Source: Paracoccaceae bacterium (GTDB taxonomy: Bacteria > Pseudomonadota > Alphaproteobacteria > Rhodobacterales > Rhodobacteraceae). From it: a DNA stretch of 9,791 nt. This document shows, in pieces, positions 1 through 6,154 of the stretch. Within the stretch, counting starts at the first letter, position 1. Every line of letters starts with the position of its first letter. A model generated the notes under the pieces. That model made no database searches, was not told the origin of the DNA, and saw nothing but the letters and a program-made list of their open reading frames with translations. Both the position numbers and the translations under genes were made by a program. Location of the stretch: contig JAESQH010000036.1 in assembly GCA_016765235.1 (NCBI GenBank), positions 1-9,791 of the forward strand, read 5' to 3'.

Positions 1-105
1 GATTGCTCCATAATGCCGAACAAGCGGACAAGGCCAGTGTAATGTGCTTTGTGCAGTATCGCGAAGCTTCCAAGAAGGAACCTAAAACCTTCCTGAGTGT
101 TCAAT

Positions 106-171
106 ATGTCGATGGGCGGAGTTATCGTCGTGGGCGTGATTTTTGTCCTTTGGTCAGGGCTGGGCACATGA
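106..171 (+). CDS. Possible 21-residue hydrophobic small membrane protein, or tail of an upstream gene
   Basis: A short open frame starts at ATG 106 (an in-frame GTG lies at 97) and ends at TGA 169-171. The stop overlaps the start of the LysE-type gene as ATGA. The peptide begins MSMGG, followed by an uninterrupted hydrophobic run (VIVVGVIFVLW), which would make one membrane helix. A TGA at 94-96 closes this frame upstream. It is therefore either a free-standing mini-protein or the end of an upstream membrane protein whose frame is broken. No good ribosome binding site precedes the ATG. The stop-start overlap is the main argument for it; it may be chance. Confidence 0.2.
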   Translation: MSMGGVIVVGVIFVLWSGLGT

Positions 172-752
172 TTTTTGATCCTCTTTATATTTTTGCGCTG
201 GTTGGCTTGGCATCGCCCGGCCCGAATGTCGTCATGTTGATCGCGTCCGGTGCGCGGTTCGGGTTTCGACGGACTTTACCCCATGTGATCGGTGTTGCTG
301 TGGGCGTTTCGGTGACGGCGGGTGTGACAGGACTGGGTCTTGGAGCGCTGATTTTGCAGTATCCTACAGTATCTTTTGGGCTGAAACTGTTGGCAGCGAG
401 ATGGATATTCTACCTTGGTTATAGATTGTATCAGTCCCTAAATGTCCCGAAAGCAGAGTCTCGTGACCGACCATTTTCCATTTTCGACGCTGTGCTATTT
501 CAATGGGTTAACCCCAAAGTCTGGGCGATCGCAATGGCTGCGGCGGCTGGATATGGCCTAGGTCAGCCGCCGATGCAGGAGGGGTTGCGGTTGGCGGTGA
601 CTTTCGGTGGCATCAATCTGTTTGTCTGTTTGTTTTATGCCAATGCGGGGAATTGGTTGGCGAAGTTCTTTAACACACCCGTTTTGTGGCACAGGTTTAT
701 GACGGTGATGGCTGCATTGATGGCTTTATCAGGACTGGCCATTTTCCTTTAG
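168..752 (+). CDS. LysE/RhtB family amino-acid exporter
   Basis: This is an inner-membrane protein of 194 residues, close to the usual 200-210 of the LysE/RhtB exporters, which pump out amino acids or related small molecules. The N-terminus (MIFDPLYIFALVGLASPGPN) carries the family hallmark ASPGPN near residues 15-20 in the first helix. A second hydrophobic stretch with repeated glycines follows at about 40-65. The central FQWVNPKVWAIA (about 113-124) matches the conserved NPK.W region, and two hydrophobic segments close the protein. The frame is open upstream to base 3, but the hydrophobic family start is at ATG 168; the preceding residues are polar and unlike the family. The substrate cannot be told from sequence. 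The 3' end overlaps the convergent minus-strand gene by 24 bases. Confidence 0.88.
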   Translation: MIFDPLYIFALVGLASPGPNVVMLIASGARFGFRRTLPHVIGVAVGVSVTAGVTGLGLGALILQYPTVSFGLKLLAARWIFYLGYRLYQSLNVPKAESRDRPFSIFDAVLFQWVNPKVWAIAMAAAAGYGLGQPPMQEGLRLAVTFGGINLFVCLFYANAGNWLAKFFNTPVLWHRFMTVMAALMALSGLAIFL

Positions 753-1316
753 CCCCTGCCACCAAGCGTCCTTCGCAAGTGCGTCTCGTAATGGGGTTTG
801 TGTTTGATTCGGGGCGCTTTCGATGTATTTATGTGCCTCAATCAGGTTTTCGCCTGTGAGGGTGTGTAAATAGGCTAGTCCTGCGTCAATTGTGAAAACT
901 TGATTGGTGTGATCAAAGAAGTTCGGCTCCAGATCAGTCCAAACAGCGCCATCCCAACCGTGTTTGTTGCACCATTCGGCAACGGTTTTGCAAACATCGG
1001 GCATTCGGCCTTTCCGTAAGCCATTGCGGTGAACGGCCCCGATCAAGTTTAATGGTGCGCGTTCGCGGGCGGCTAGGTCGTCGATAGTGTGCGAAATTTC
1101 AGATTTGGTGGATTGGATGACGTTTGTGGTGCATTCCACACCGGCCGACGGATCGAGGCAAACGACTAGCCCCAGCTTTCGCTTTGGAGAAATGCGACTG
1201 AATTCCATCGGCAGACGAGGGCCAGCCTCCATCAACCAATTGCCAGTGGCATGCGGTGTCAATAATTCGAGGTCCCAAATTAGCGAACCCCAGCCGAGGA
1301 TGGCAATCCGGCTCAT
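729..1316 (-). CDS. Conserved protein of unknown function with GWGSLIWD N-terminus, possibly GGCT-like fold
   Basis: A 195-residue soluble protein with no signal peptide or membrane segment. It starts MSRIAILGWGSLIWD. A G-[WY]-G-S-L motif right after the first strand is typical of the gamma-glutamylcyclotransferase/AIG2-like fold, where it binds the substrate. The acidic residue in LAARERAP (Glu85) is a possible counterpart of the catalytic glutamate of that fold. Other recognisable blocks are PMEFSRIS (36-43), DGAVWTDLEPNF (122-133) and YIESAPNQTQTPLRDAL (164-180). I know this as a conserved bacterial and fungal family without an established function; the fold link is inference. It lies 40 bases downstream of hemF on the same strand and is probably co-transcribed. 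The ATG has no clear Shine-Dalgarno sequence, which suggests coupling to upstream translation. Confidence 0.82.
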   Translation of the reverse strand: MSRIAILGWGSLIWDLELLTPHATGNWLMEAGPRLPMEFSRISPKRKLGLVVCLDPSAGVECTTNVIQSTKSEISHTIDDLAARERAPLNLIGAVHRNGLRKGRMPDVCKTVAEWCNKHGWDGAVWTDLEPNFFDHTNQVFTIDAGLAYLHTLTGENLIEAHKYIESAPNQTQTPLRDALAKDAWWQGLKENGQS

Positions 1317-1356
1317 CCGTTGGATTTTGAGTATTTGAGCAAAGGAGAAGCCATTT

Positions 1357-2250
1357 TCAGGGCCACTTGCATTCTGGTGGCAGCGACATGAGGACGGCTT
1401 CGGGGTTGTGGCCGGTTTGCAGGCCGAACTGGGTACCGCGATCGTAGACGAGGTTGAATTCGGCGTAGCGACCTCGTTTGATCAACTGGATTTCGCGGTC
1501 GGCGTCTGTCCATGGTTCGTTCACGCGTATTTGTGTGATCGGTAGGAAACCTTTCAGGAAGGCGCGGCCTACGTCTTGTGTGAAGGCGAAATCGGCCTCC
1601 CAGTCGCCGGTGTTGTGGTCGTCGTAGAAGATACCACCAACGCCGCGGGGTTCGTTCCAGTGTTTGATCATGAAATATTCGTCCGCCCATTCTTTGTACC
1701 GTGGGTAATAGGCTGGGTCGTGGGCATCGCAGGCATCTTTCATACGGGCGTGGAAGAATTCTGTATCCTCGGGAACTTCGACCATCGGGTTCAAGTCAGC
1801 ACCACCACCGAACCACCAGCCGTGCGGGGTCCAGAACATGCGGGTGTTCATGTGGACGGCGGGCGTTTTGGGGGATCGCATGTGCGCAACCAGTGATATG
1901 CCTGCGGCCCAGAATCGGGGGTCTTCGGTTATGCCATCCATGCCTGTGCGGGATTTCATTGAACGTTGAGCGGCCTCGCCTAGCGTTCCGTAAACTGTGG
2001 AAATGTTAACGCCGACCTTTTCGAAAACACGACCACCGCGCATGACGGACATCTCGCCGCCGCCAGCATCGGAACCATCGCCGTTGTCGCGTTTAGTGGG
2101 TTTGCGCTCAAAGCGGCCGGCGGGTAAATCAGCGTGGGGACCCGTGGTCTGAACGTCTTCCAAACCCTCGAACGCGCTACAAATCTGGTTGCGGAGGTCC
2201 TTGAACCAAGCGGAGGCGCGGGCTTTCTCGATGATTAGGTCGTTGGTCAC
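1357..2250 (-). CDS. hemF: Oxygen-dependent coproporphyrinogen III oxidase
   Basis: HemF oxidatively decarboxylates coproporphyrinogen III to protoporphyrinogen IX with O2, a late step of haem synthesis (and of bacteriochlorophyll synthesis where present), in the cytoplasm as a homodimer. The frame is open to 2328, but the GTG at 2250 is preferred. It is preceded by AAGGGAA at a normal distance, and gives 297 residues (E. coli HemF has 299) beginning (V)TNDLIIEKARASAWF as in relatives. Conserved blocks in this numbering are VHMNTRMF (about 132-139), WWFGGGADLNPM (145-156), the signature KEW...HWNEPRGVGGIFYDD (186-211) and YAEFNLVYDRGTQFGLQTG (262-280), then the MSLPP tail. The signature has Ala and Trp where the classical pattern has Cys and Arg (KxWC, HRxE). 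It is the first gene of a two-gene minus-strand unit and is divergent from the ABC operon. Confidence 0.96.
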   Translation of the reverse strand: MTNDLIIEKARASAWFKDLRNQICSAFEGLEDVQTTGPHADLPAGRFERKPTKRDNGDGSDAGGGEMSVMRGGRVFEKVGVNISTVYGTLGEAAQRSMKSRTGMDGITEDPRFWAAGISLVAHMRSPKTPAVHMNTRMFWTPHGWWFGGGADLNPMVEVPEDTEFFHARMKDACDAHDPAYYPRYKEWADEYFMIKHWNEPRGVGGIFYDDHNTGDWEADFAFTQDVGRAFLKGFLPITQIRVNEPWTDADREIQLIKRGRYAEFNLVYDRGTQFGLQTGHNPEAVLMSLPPECKWP

Positions 2251-2299
2251 AACAGGATTTCCCTTCCGAAATTGCACATAAATGTGTCGGTACAATAAT

Positions 2300-2328
2300 C
2301 TCATAACTTGCGATTGACTGTAAAACAA
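2300..2328 (-). promoter_or_regulatory. Probable hemF promoter
   Basis: Read on the minus strand, a -35-like TTGTTT (2328-2323) and a -10-like TATGAG (2305-2300) are separated by exactly 17 bases. This places transcription start near 2293, about 43 bases before the GTG of hemF. The boxes are moderate matches to a housekeeping sigma consensus. The -35 box sits only a few bases from that of the divergent promoter. Confidence 0.4.
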
Positions 2329-2330
2329 TC
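2312..2330. promoter_or_regulatory. Inverted repeat across two divergent -35 regions; possible shared operator
   Basis: GATTG (2312-2316) and CAATC (2326-2330) form a perfect 5-bp inverted repeat around a 9-base centre. It covers the -35 boxes of both the rightward (2314-2319) and leftward (2323-2328) promoters. A protein bound here could control hemF and the transporter operon together. It does not fit the FNR consensus (TTGAT-N4-ATCAA). Short repeats like this also occur by chance. Confidence 0.3.
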
Positions 2331-2342
2331 ACTGAATATGCT
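2314..2342 (+). promoter_or_regulatory. Probable promoter of the ABC transporter-tlyA operon
   Basis: TTGACT (2314-2319) and TATGCT (2337-2342) are separated by 17 bases, a good match to the housekeeping sigma consensus TTGACA-17-TATAAT. Transcription would start near 2349. This leaves a leader of roughly 140 bases before the first ABC gene, with room for the short ORF and hairpin listed below. Confidence 0.55.
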
Positions 2343-2372
2343 CACCGGACCAAACATGGTGGAGGAAATGCA

Positions 2373-2408
2373 ATGAACAAAATCCGGACGTATATCAAAG
2401 CCTCTTAG
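2373..2408 (+). CDS. Putative 11-codon leader peptide (uORF)
   Basis: The ATG at 2373 is preceded by GGAGGAA at good spacing (GGAGG at 2361-2365), a stronger signal than chance would usually give. It encodes MNKIRTYIKAS and ends in TAG at 2406-2408. It lies about 25 bases after the inferred transcription start and its stop codon enters the hairpin at 2407-2425. The arrangement resembles leader peptides whose translation controls the genes downstream. The codons are not enriched for a single amino acid, so the signal, if any, is not a simple amino-acid supply. I do not recognise the peptide. Confidence 0.4.
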   Translation: MNKIRTYIKAS

Positions 2409-2425
2409 GCCCCGGATTTGGGCCT
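2407..2425 (+). promoter_or_regulatory. Leader hairpin between uORF and ABC gene
   Basis: AGGCCC (2407-2412) and GGGCCT (2420-2425) are perfect complements around a 7-base loop, giving a stable 6-bp G+C-rich stem. No run of T follows, so it is not a standard intrinsic terminator. A second GGCCT just downstream (in TTGCGGCCTAC) could pair with the same left arm, so two alternative structures are possible. The stem overlaps the uORF stop codon, so a terminating ribosome would keep it open. Confidence 0.4.
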
Positions 2426-2477
2426 GTTGCGGCCTACTTTGCATTTCAACATACCAACTTTACCAGTATCGCGCCCC

Positions 2478-2484
2478 AGGAGGG
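2478..2484 (+). promoter_or_regulatory. Strong Shine-Dalgarno site of the first ABC gene
   Basis: AGGAGGG ends 6 bases before the ATG at 2491 (7 bases after the AGGAGG core), a near-perfect anti-16S match that fixes the start. GCCC at 2473-2476 can pair with GGGC at 2482-2485 around a 5-base loop, which would partly mask it. Confidence 0.7.
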
Positions 2485-2490
2485 CACCCC

Positions 2491-4323
2491 ATGTTCAAAA
2501 GATTCGAAGACCTTGTGACGCCGTTCATGCCGTTTCCTAGCGAAACGCCACCGGCGAAGTTGTGGCCTTATCTGAAGACACATCTGGCGCCGTTCAAGAA
2601 ATGGTTGCCTGTGATGGCGCTTTTGGGTGTGCTGACTGCCGTGATGGAAAGTGGGCTGATCTTTTATTCCGGCCGCGTGATCGATCTGATGAGCACGGCG
2701 GGCGTTGATACGATGTGGAAGGAACACGGGTTCGAACTAGCGCTTGCGGCGGCATTTGTGCTGCTGTTGCGGCCCGTGATCATTACACTTAACCATCTTT
2801 TTCTGGAACAAACTTTGGTGTCGAACCTGAATGTTCAGGCGCAATGGCGCTCGCATAAGCAACTGCTGGGGCAATCGACGGAATTCTTTCAAAACGACTT
2901 CGCTGGTCGGCTGGCGAACCGCGTTATGCAGATGGGTCCGGCGGTGGAGGATAGTGCCTATATGGCGCTTGAAGGTATCTGGTATGCAACCGTTTATGTG
3001 CTTGGTGCGATTATTGTGCTGATGCAAATCGATATGCGCTTGGCTGCGCCGATGATCATTTGGCTGACGGTTTATATACTATTCGTGAAACGCATCGCGA
3101 CACGGGTTGCGTCGGTTTCGGAGCGAATGACGGAGACAAAATCACTGGTCACTGGGCGGATCGTGGACGCGTATACCAACATCGAAAGCGTGAAACTGTT
3201 CGCGCATGGCGGCCTTGAAGAAACCTATGTTCTGTCGGCCATGAAGCGTCACCGGATCAGGTTCCAGCGGTTTTTGCGTCTTATGACAAAGCTGACGTTT
3301 AGTTTGGCCACCATGAACGGGTTCCTGATGGTTGGCGTGATCGGCCCAGCAATTTGGTTGTGGACCGAGGGTTTGGTTACCGTGGGGGAAGTCGCTGCGG
3401 CTTCGGCTCTGACTATTCGCCTCAACGGGATGACGGGCTGGATTATGTGGGTGACAATCCGTCTATTCGAACATGCGGGGGTTATCCGCGAAGGCCTACA
3501 GTCGATTGCTGTGCCGCAAGCCGTCACGGACAAGCCGAACGCGCCGGAATTGCTTCTGACCAAGGGTAAGATCGAAGTATCTGGTGTCTCGCATCATTAT
3601 GGCAAGGGAAAAGGCGGATTGGACCGTATTAGCCTGACGATAAATCCGGGCGAAAAGATTGGGCTTGTCGGGCGTTCGGGTGCGGGTAAATCCAGCCTTG
3701 TGAACTTGTTGATGCGGTTTCGTGATGCCGAGAAAGGGCAGATTTTGATCGACGGGCAGTCGGTGTCGGATGTGACACAAGACAGTTTGCGCGGCCAGAT
3801 CGGGATGGTGACACAGGACAGCAGCTTGTTGCACCGTTCGGTTCGGGCTAACATTCTTTATGGTATGCCGGATGCAAGTGACGCACAGATGATCGAAGCT
3901 GCGAAGCGGGCGGAGGCGCATGATTTCATCCTTGATCTGCAAGACCCCATGGGCCGCACCGGCTACGATGCATTTGTTGGCGAGCGCGGTGTAAAGCTGT
4001 CTGGCGGTCAAAGACAGCGGATCGCGATTGCGCGGGTGATTCTGAAAGGCGCGCCAATATTGGTGCTGGATGAAGCAACCAGCGCATTGGATAGCGAGGT
4101 CGAGGCGACCATTCAACAGACGCTCTATGGGATGATGCAGGGCAAAACGGTGATTGCAATTGCACACCGTCTGTCTACGATTGCGCAGATGGACCGGATT
4201 ATCGTGCTGGACGCCGGGCGTGTGGCCGAAGAAGGCACACATGCAGAGCTGCTGGCCCAAGGTGGGTTATATGCCGGTTTCTGGAACCGCCAGTCGGGCG
4301 GCTTTATCGGGGCTGATGAGTGA
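2491..4323 (+). CDS. ABC transporter half-subunit, permease fused to ATPase (exporter type, ABCB/MsbA-like)
   Basis: A 610-residue half-transporter with an N-terminal type-1 exporter membrane domain (hydrophobic segments at about 37-60, 83-100, 161-181, 184-199, 267-292 and 296-321) and a C-terminal nucleotide-binding domain. ATPase motifs are complete: A-loop Tyr370, Walker A GRSGAGKS (394-401), Q-loop Gln442, signature LSGGQ (503-507), Walker B ILVLDE (523-528) and H-loop His559. It should export a lipid-like or hydrophobic compound by ATP hydrolysis as a dimer; the substrate cannot be told. Its stop overlaps the GTG of a paralogue of almost identical design, so the two probably form a heterodimer. 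Both end in a shared RQSGGFIG tail. The start is fixed by a strong Shine-Dalgarno sequence. Confidence 0.95.
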   Translation: MFKRFEDLVTPFMPFPSETPPAKLWPYLKTHLAPFKKWLPVMALLGVLTAVMESGLIFYSGRVIDLMSTAGVDTMWKEHGFELALAAAFVLLLRPVIITLNHLFLEQTLVSNLNVQAQWRSHKQLLGQSTEFFQNDFAGRLANRVMQMGPAVEDSAYMALEGIWYATVYVLGAIIVLMQIDMRLAAPMIIWLTVYILFVKRIATRVASVSERMTETKSLVTGRIVDAYTNIESVKLFAHGGLEETYVLSAMKRHRIRFQRFLRLMTKLTFSLATMNGFLMVGVIGPAIWLWTEGLVTVGEVAAASALTIRLNGMTGWIMWVTIRLFEHAGVIREGLQSIAVPQAVTDKPNAPELLLTKGKIEVSGVSHHYGKGKGGLDRISLTINPGEKIGLVGRSGAGKSSLVNLLMRFRDAEKGQILIDGQSVSDVTQDSLRGQIGMVTQDSSLLHRSVRANILYGMPDASDAQMIEAAKRAEAHDFILDLQDPMGRTGYDAFVGERGVKLSGGQRQRIAIARVILKGAPILVLDEATSALDSEVEATIQQTLYGMMQGKTVIAIAHRLSTIAQMDRIIVLDAGRVAEEGTHAELLAQGGLYAGFWNRQSGGFIGADE

Positions 4324-5321
4324 AGTTTTTCGAAAACCTTTTTGACCCTTTTGCGGAGGCTAATGGACCGCCGCCAACGACACTGATGGCTTTTGGTAAG
4401 TGGCTGTTTTCAGGCGCGGAAAAAGCCGTCGCGATGATGGGCGCGGTTTCGATATTGATCGGTTTGGCAGAGGTTGCTGCCGCTTGGGCAGTTGGTGTGA
4501 TAATCGACCGGATCAACACACATGGACGGGAGATTTTCCTAGACGGGTTCATCTGGCCTTTACTGGGTATAATCGGGTTTATGTTGGTTCTTAGACCAGC
4601 ATTAATTCTGTTTCAGGCGGGACTGAATTCGCTGTCTTTCGGGCCGGGGCTTTCGGTTCTTGGACTGTTTCGAGTGCATAAATATACGCTTGGACAAAGC
4701 CTCGATTTTTTCGAGGATGATTTCGCAGGACGTATTAATCAAAAGCAAATGCAAACCACGGCCGCACTTGGCGAATTGCTGATGGAACTGCTGAATGCTG
4801 TGTCATTTGCGGGCGCGATGATTTTGGGTGGCGCTGCGGTGATGTTTTCGTCGGACTGGCGCCTTGCAGCGGTGATGTTTGGCTGGCTGGGGCTATATAT
4901 TATTGCATTGCGTTGGGGTTTGCCCAAAATCCGCAAGTTGGGTAAAGCGCGGGCCGAAACCCGCTCGGCTATTTCGGGTAATTTCGTGGATAGCATCGCC
5001 AATATTACAACTGTCAAACTATTTGCGCATTCCGATCGGGAAACCACCGAGGCCCGCGCAACCCTGCAACAATTTCGCGAAGCTGCGTTGCGATTTGGCA
5101 GGCAAGTTTTCAAGTTTCGCATTGTTATTGCCTTTCTCGCAGGGTTGTTGCCTGTGGCGCTTGTTGGCGCTTCCGTCACGCTTTGGTTGACGGGCGATAG
5201 CCAAACGGGCGCGATTGTGACCGCAGGAATATTGGCCTCTCGTCTTGGGGCGATGACGGGGTGGTTTTCGTTCATGCTTATGGGCTTTTTGCCGATATTG
5301 GTATCGCAGAGGACGGAATAG
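4320..5321 (+). CDS. Second ABC half-transporter, 5' fragment (membrane domain); gene split by frameshift
   Basis: The GTG at 4320 overlaps the preceding TGA (GTGA). This frame gives 333 residues beginning MKFFENLFDPFAEANGPPP, parallel to the MFKRFEDLVTPFMP start of its neighbour. It covers the whole type-1 exporter membrane domain: hydrophobic segments at about 37-61, 79-99, 160-176, 184-198, 268-290 and 297-321, plus the coupling-region motif TTVKLFAHS (230-238; IESVKLFAH in the paralogue). Homology to the paralogue holds through LGAMTGWFSFMLMG (309-322). The last 11 residues are out of frame and end at TAG 5319-5321, without an ATPase domain. The ATPase half continues in the frame that starts at 5261. 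Read through one inserted base, the full product is about 611 residues. Confidence 0.85.
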   Translation: MKFFENLFDPFAEANGPPPTTLMAFGKWLFSGAEKAVAMMGAVSILIGLAEVAAAWAVGVIIDRINTHGREIFLDGFIWPLLGIIGFMLVLRPALILFQAGLNSLSFGPGLSVLGLFRVHKYTLGQSLDFFEDDFAGRINQKQMQTTAALGELLMELLNAVSFAGAMILGGAAVMFSSDWRLAAVMFGWLGLYIIALRWGLPKIRKLGKARAETRSAISGNFVDSIANITTVKLFAHSDRETTEARATLQQFREAALRFGRQVFKFRIVIAFLAGLLPVALVGASVTLWLTGDSQTGAIVTAGILASRLGAMTGWFSFMLMGFLPILVSQRTE

Positions 5322-6154
5322 CGACTTTGGCGAAACCCTATCGATTGACGGACGCCAAAGATGCTGTACCGCCTGTAGGCTTCAGCGGTGAAGTTAAATT
5401 TGAAAACATTAATTTTCACTACGGTCGAAAAGATGGCGGTGGGCTGAACGGGTTTAACCTGACGATTAAACCGGGGGAAAAGGTTGCGTTGGTAGGTCGC
5501 TCGGGTGCGGGTAAATCCACGGTCTTGTCGTTGCTATTAAGGATGCGCGATGTAGAGGGCGGCGCGATCTTGCTCGATGGGCAGGATATTCGTGCGCTGA
5601 CCCAAGACGGGCTGCGAAAGCAAATCGGGATGGTCACGCAGGACACACAAATGTTCAACCGCTCGGTTCGGGATAACATTCTATATGGGCGCCCCGATGC
5701 CTCCGAAGTTGATCTACTGTCAGCGTGCGAACAAGCGCAGGCGACAGAGTTCATAGTCGGCATGGTTGATAGTAAGGGCCGCGAGGGTCTGGATGCGTTC
5801 TTGGGCGAACGCGGGGTAAAACTGTCAGGCGGGCAAAGACAACGCGTTGCGTTGGCGAGGGTAATTTTGAAGAATGCACCGATACTGGCGTTGGATGAGG
5901 CAACTTCAGCGTTAGACAGCGAAGTCGAAGCGGCCATTCAGGATACTTTGGATGGTTTGATGGAGGGCAAAACTGTAGTCGCCATCGCTCACCGCCTGTC
6001 AACAATTGCCCGGATGAACCGCATCATTGTGCTGGATCAGGGGCAAATTATCGAACAAGGCACTCACGATGAGCTTTTGGCCAACAACGGTTTATATGCC
6101 TCCATGTGGCAAAGGCAATCTGGCGGATTTATCGGAGTCGAGGCGGCGGAATGA
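5261..6154 (+). CDS. Second ABC half-transporter, 3' fragment (ATPase domain); gene split by frameshift
   Basis: The rest of the transporter. The first residues from GTG 5261 are out of frame; true homology starts at LFADIGIAEDGIATLA, which lines up residue for residue with LFEHAGVIREGLQSIA of the paralogue. The ATPase domain is complete (numbered from 5261): A-loop Tyr54, Walker A GRSGAGKS (79-86), Q-loop Gln127, LSGGQ (188-192), Walker B ILALDE (208-213) and His244. The end (QRQSGGFIGVEAAE) shares the RQSGGFIG tail. Because every ATPase motif is intact, the break looks recent or artefactual. An independent start at GTG 5261 is possible, but no Shine-Dalgarno sequence is evident. The stop overlaps the tlyA start as ATGA. 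Confidence 0.85.
   Translation: MVFVHAYGLFADIGIAEDGIATLAKPYRLTDAKDAVPPVGFSGEVKFENINFHYGRKDGGGLNGFNLTIKPGEKVALVGRSGAGKSTVLSLLLRMRDVEGGAILLDGQDIRALTQDGLRKQIGMVTQDTQMFNRSVRDNILYGRPDASEVDLLSACEQAQATEFIVGMVDSKGREGLDAFLGERGVKLSGGQRQRVALARVILKNAPILALDEATSALDSEVEAAIQDTLDGLMEGKTVVAIAHRLSTIARMNRIIVLDQGQIIEQGTHDELLANNGLYASMWQRQSGGFIGVEAAE
5282..5290 (+). other. Frameshift site in the second ABC transporter gene
   Basis: The stretch GGGCTTTTT holds the frame change. The upstream frame reads ATG GGC TTT TTG, while the downstream homologous frame reads GGG CTT TTT GCC. One extra base in the G or T run restores a 611-residue protein that aligns without gaps to the paralogue across this region. A -1 ribosomal slip here would give a protein of the same length, but CTTTTTG is not a classical X-XXY-YYZ heptamer. 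Confidence 0.8.

Noticed and set aside
3..167. N-terminal extension of the LysE-type exporter to base 3
   Set aside because: The extra 55 residues are polar and charged, unlike the family, whose proteins begin directly with the hydrophobic ASPGPN helix.
1313..1690. 125-residue minus-strand ORF inside hemF
   Set aside because: Arginine- and proline-rich shadow of the hemF frame with no domain.
2251..2328. Longer hemF start at 2328
   Set aside because: The extra 26 residues overlap the inferred promoter and have no family similarity; the GTG at 2250 has a Shine-Dalgarno sequence and gives the standard length.
2407..2425. Intrinsic terminator between hemF and the ABC gene
   Set aside because: The hairpin is sound but no T-run follows on either side; it fits a leader structure better.
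3496..4260. 254-residue antisense ORF inside the first ABC gene
   Set aside because: It mirrors the conserved ATPase domain on the other strand; composition is typical of an antisense shadow.
4739..5419. 226-residue antisense ORF across the second ABC gene
   Set aside because: Antisense to conserved coding sequence, with no recognisable motif or RBS.
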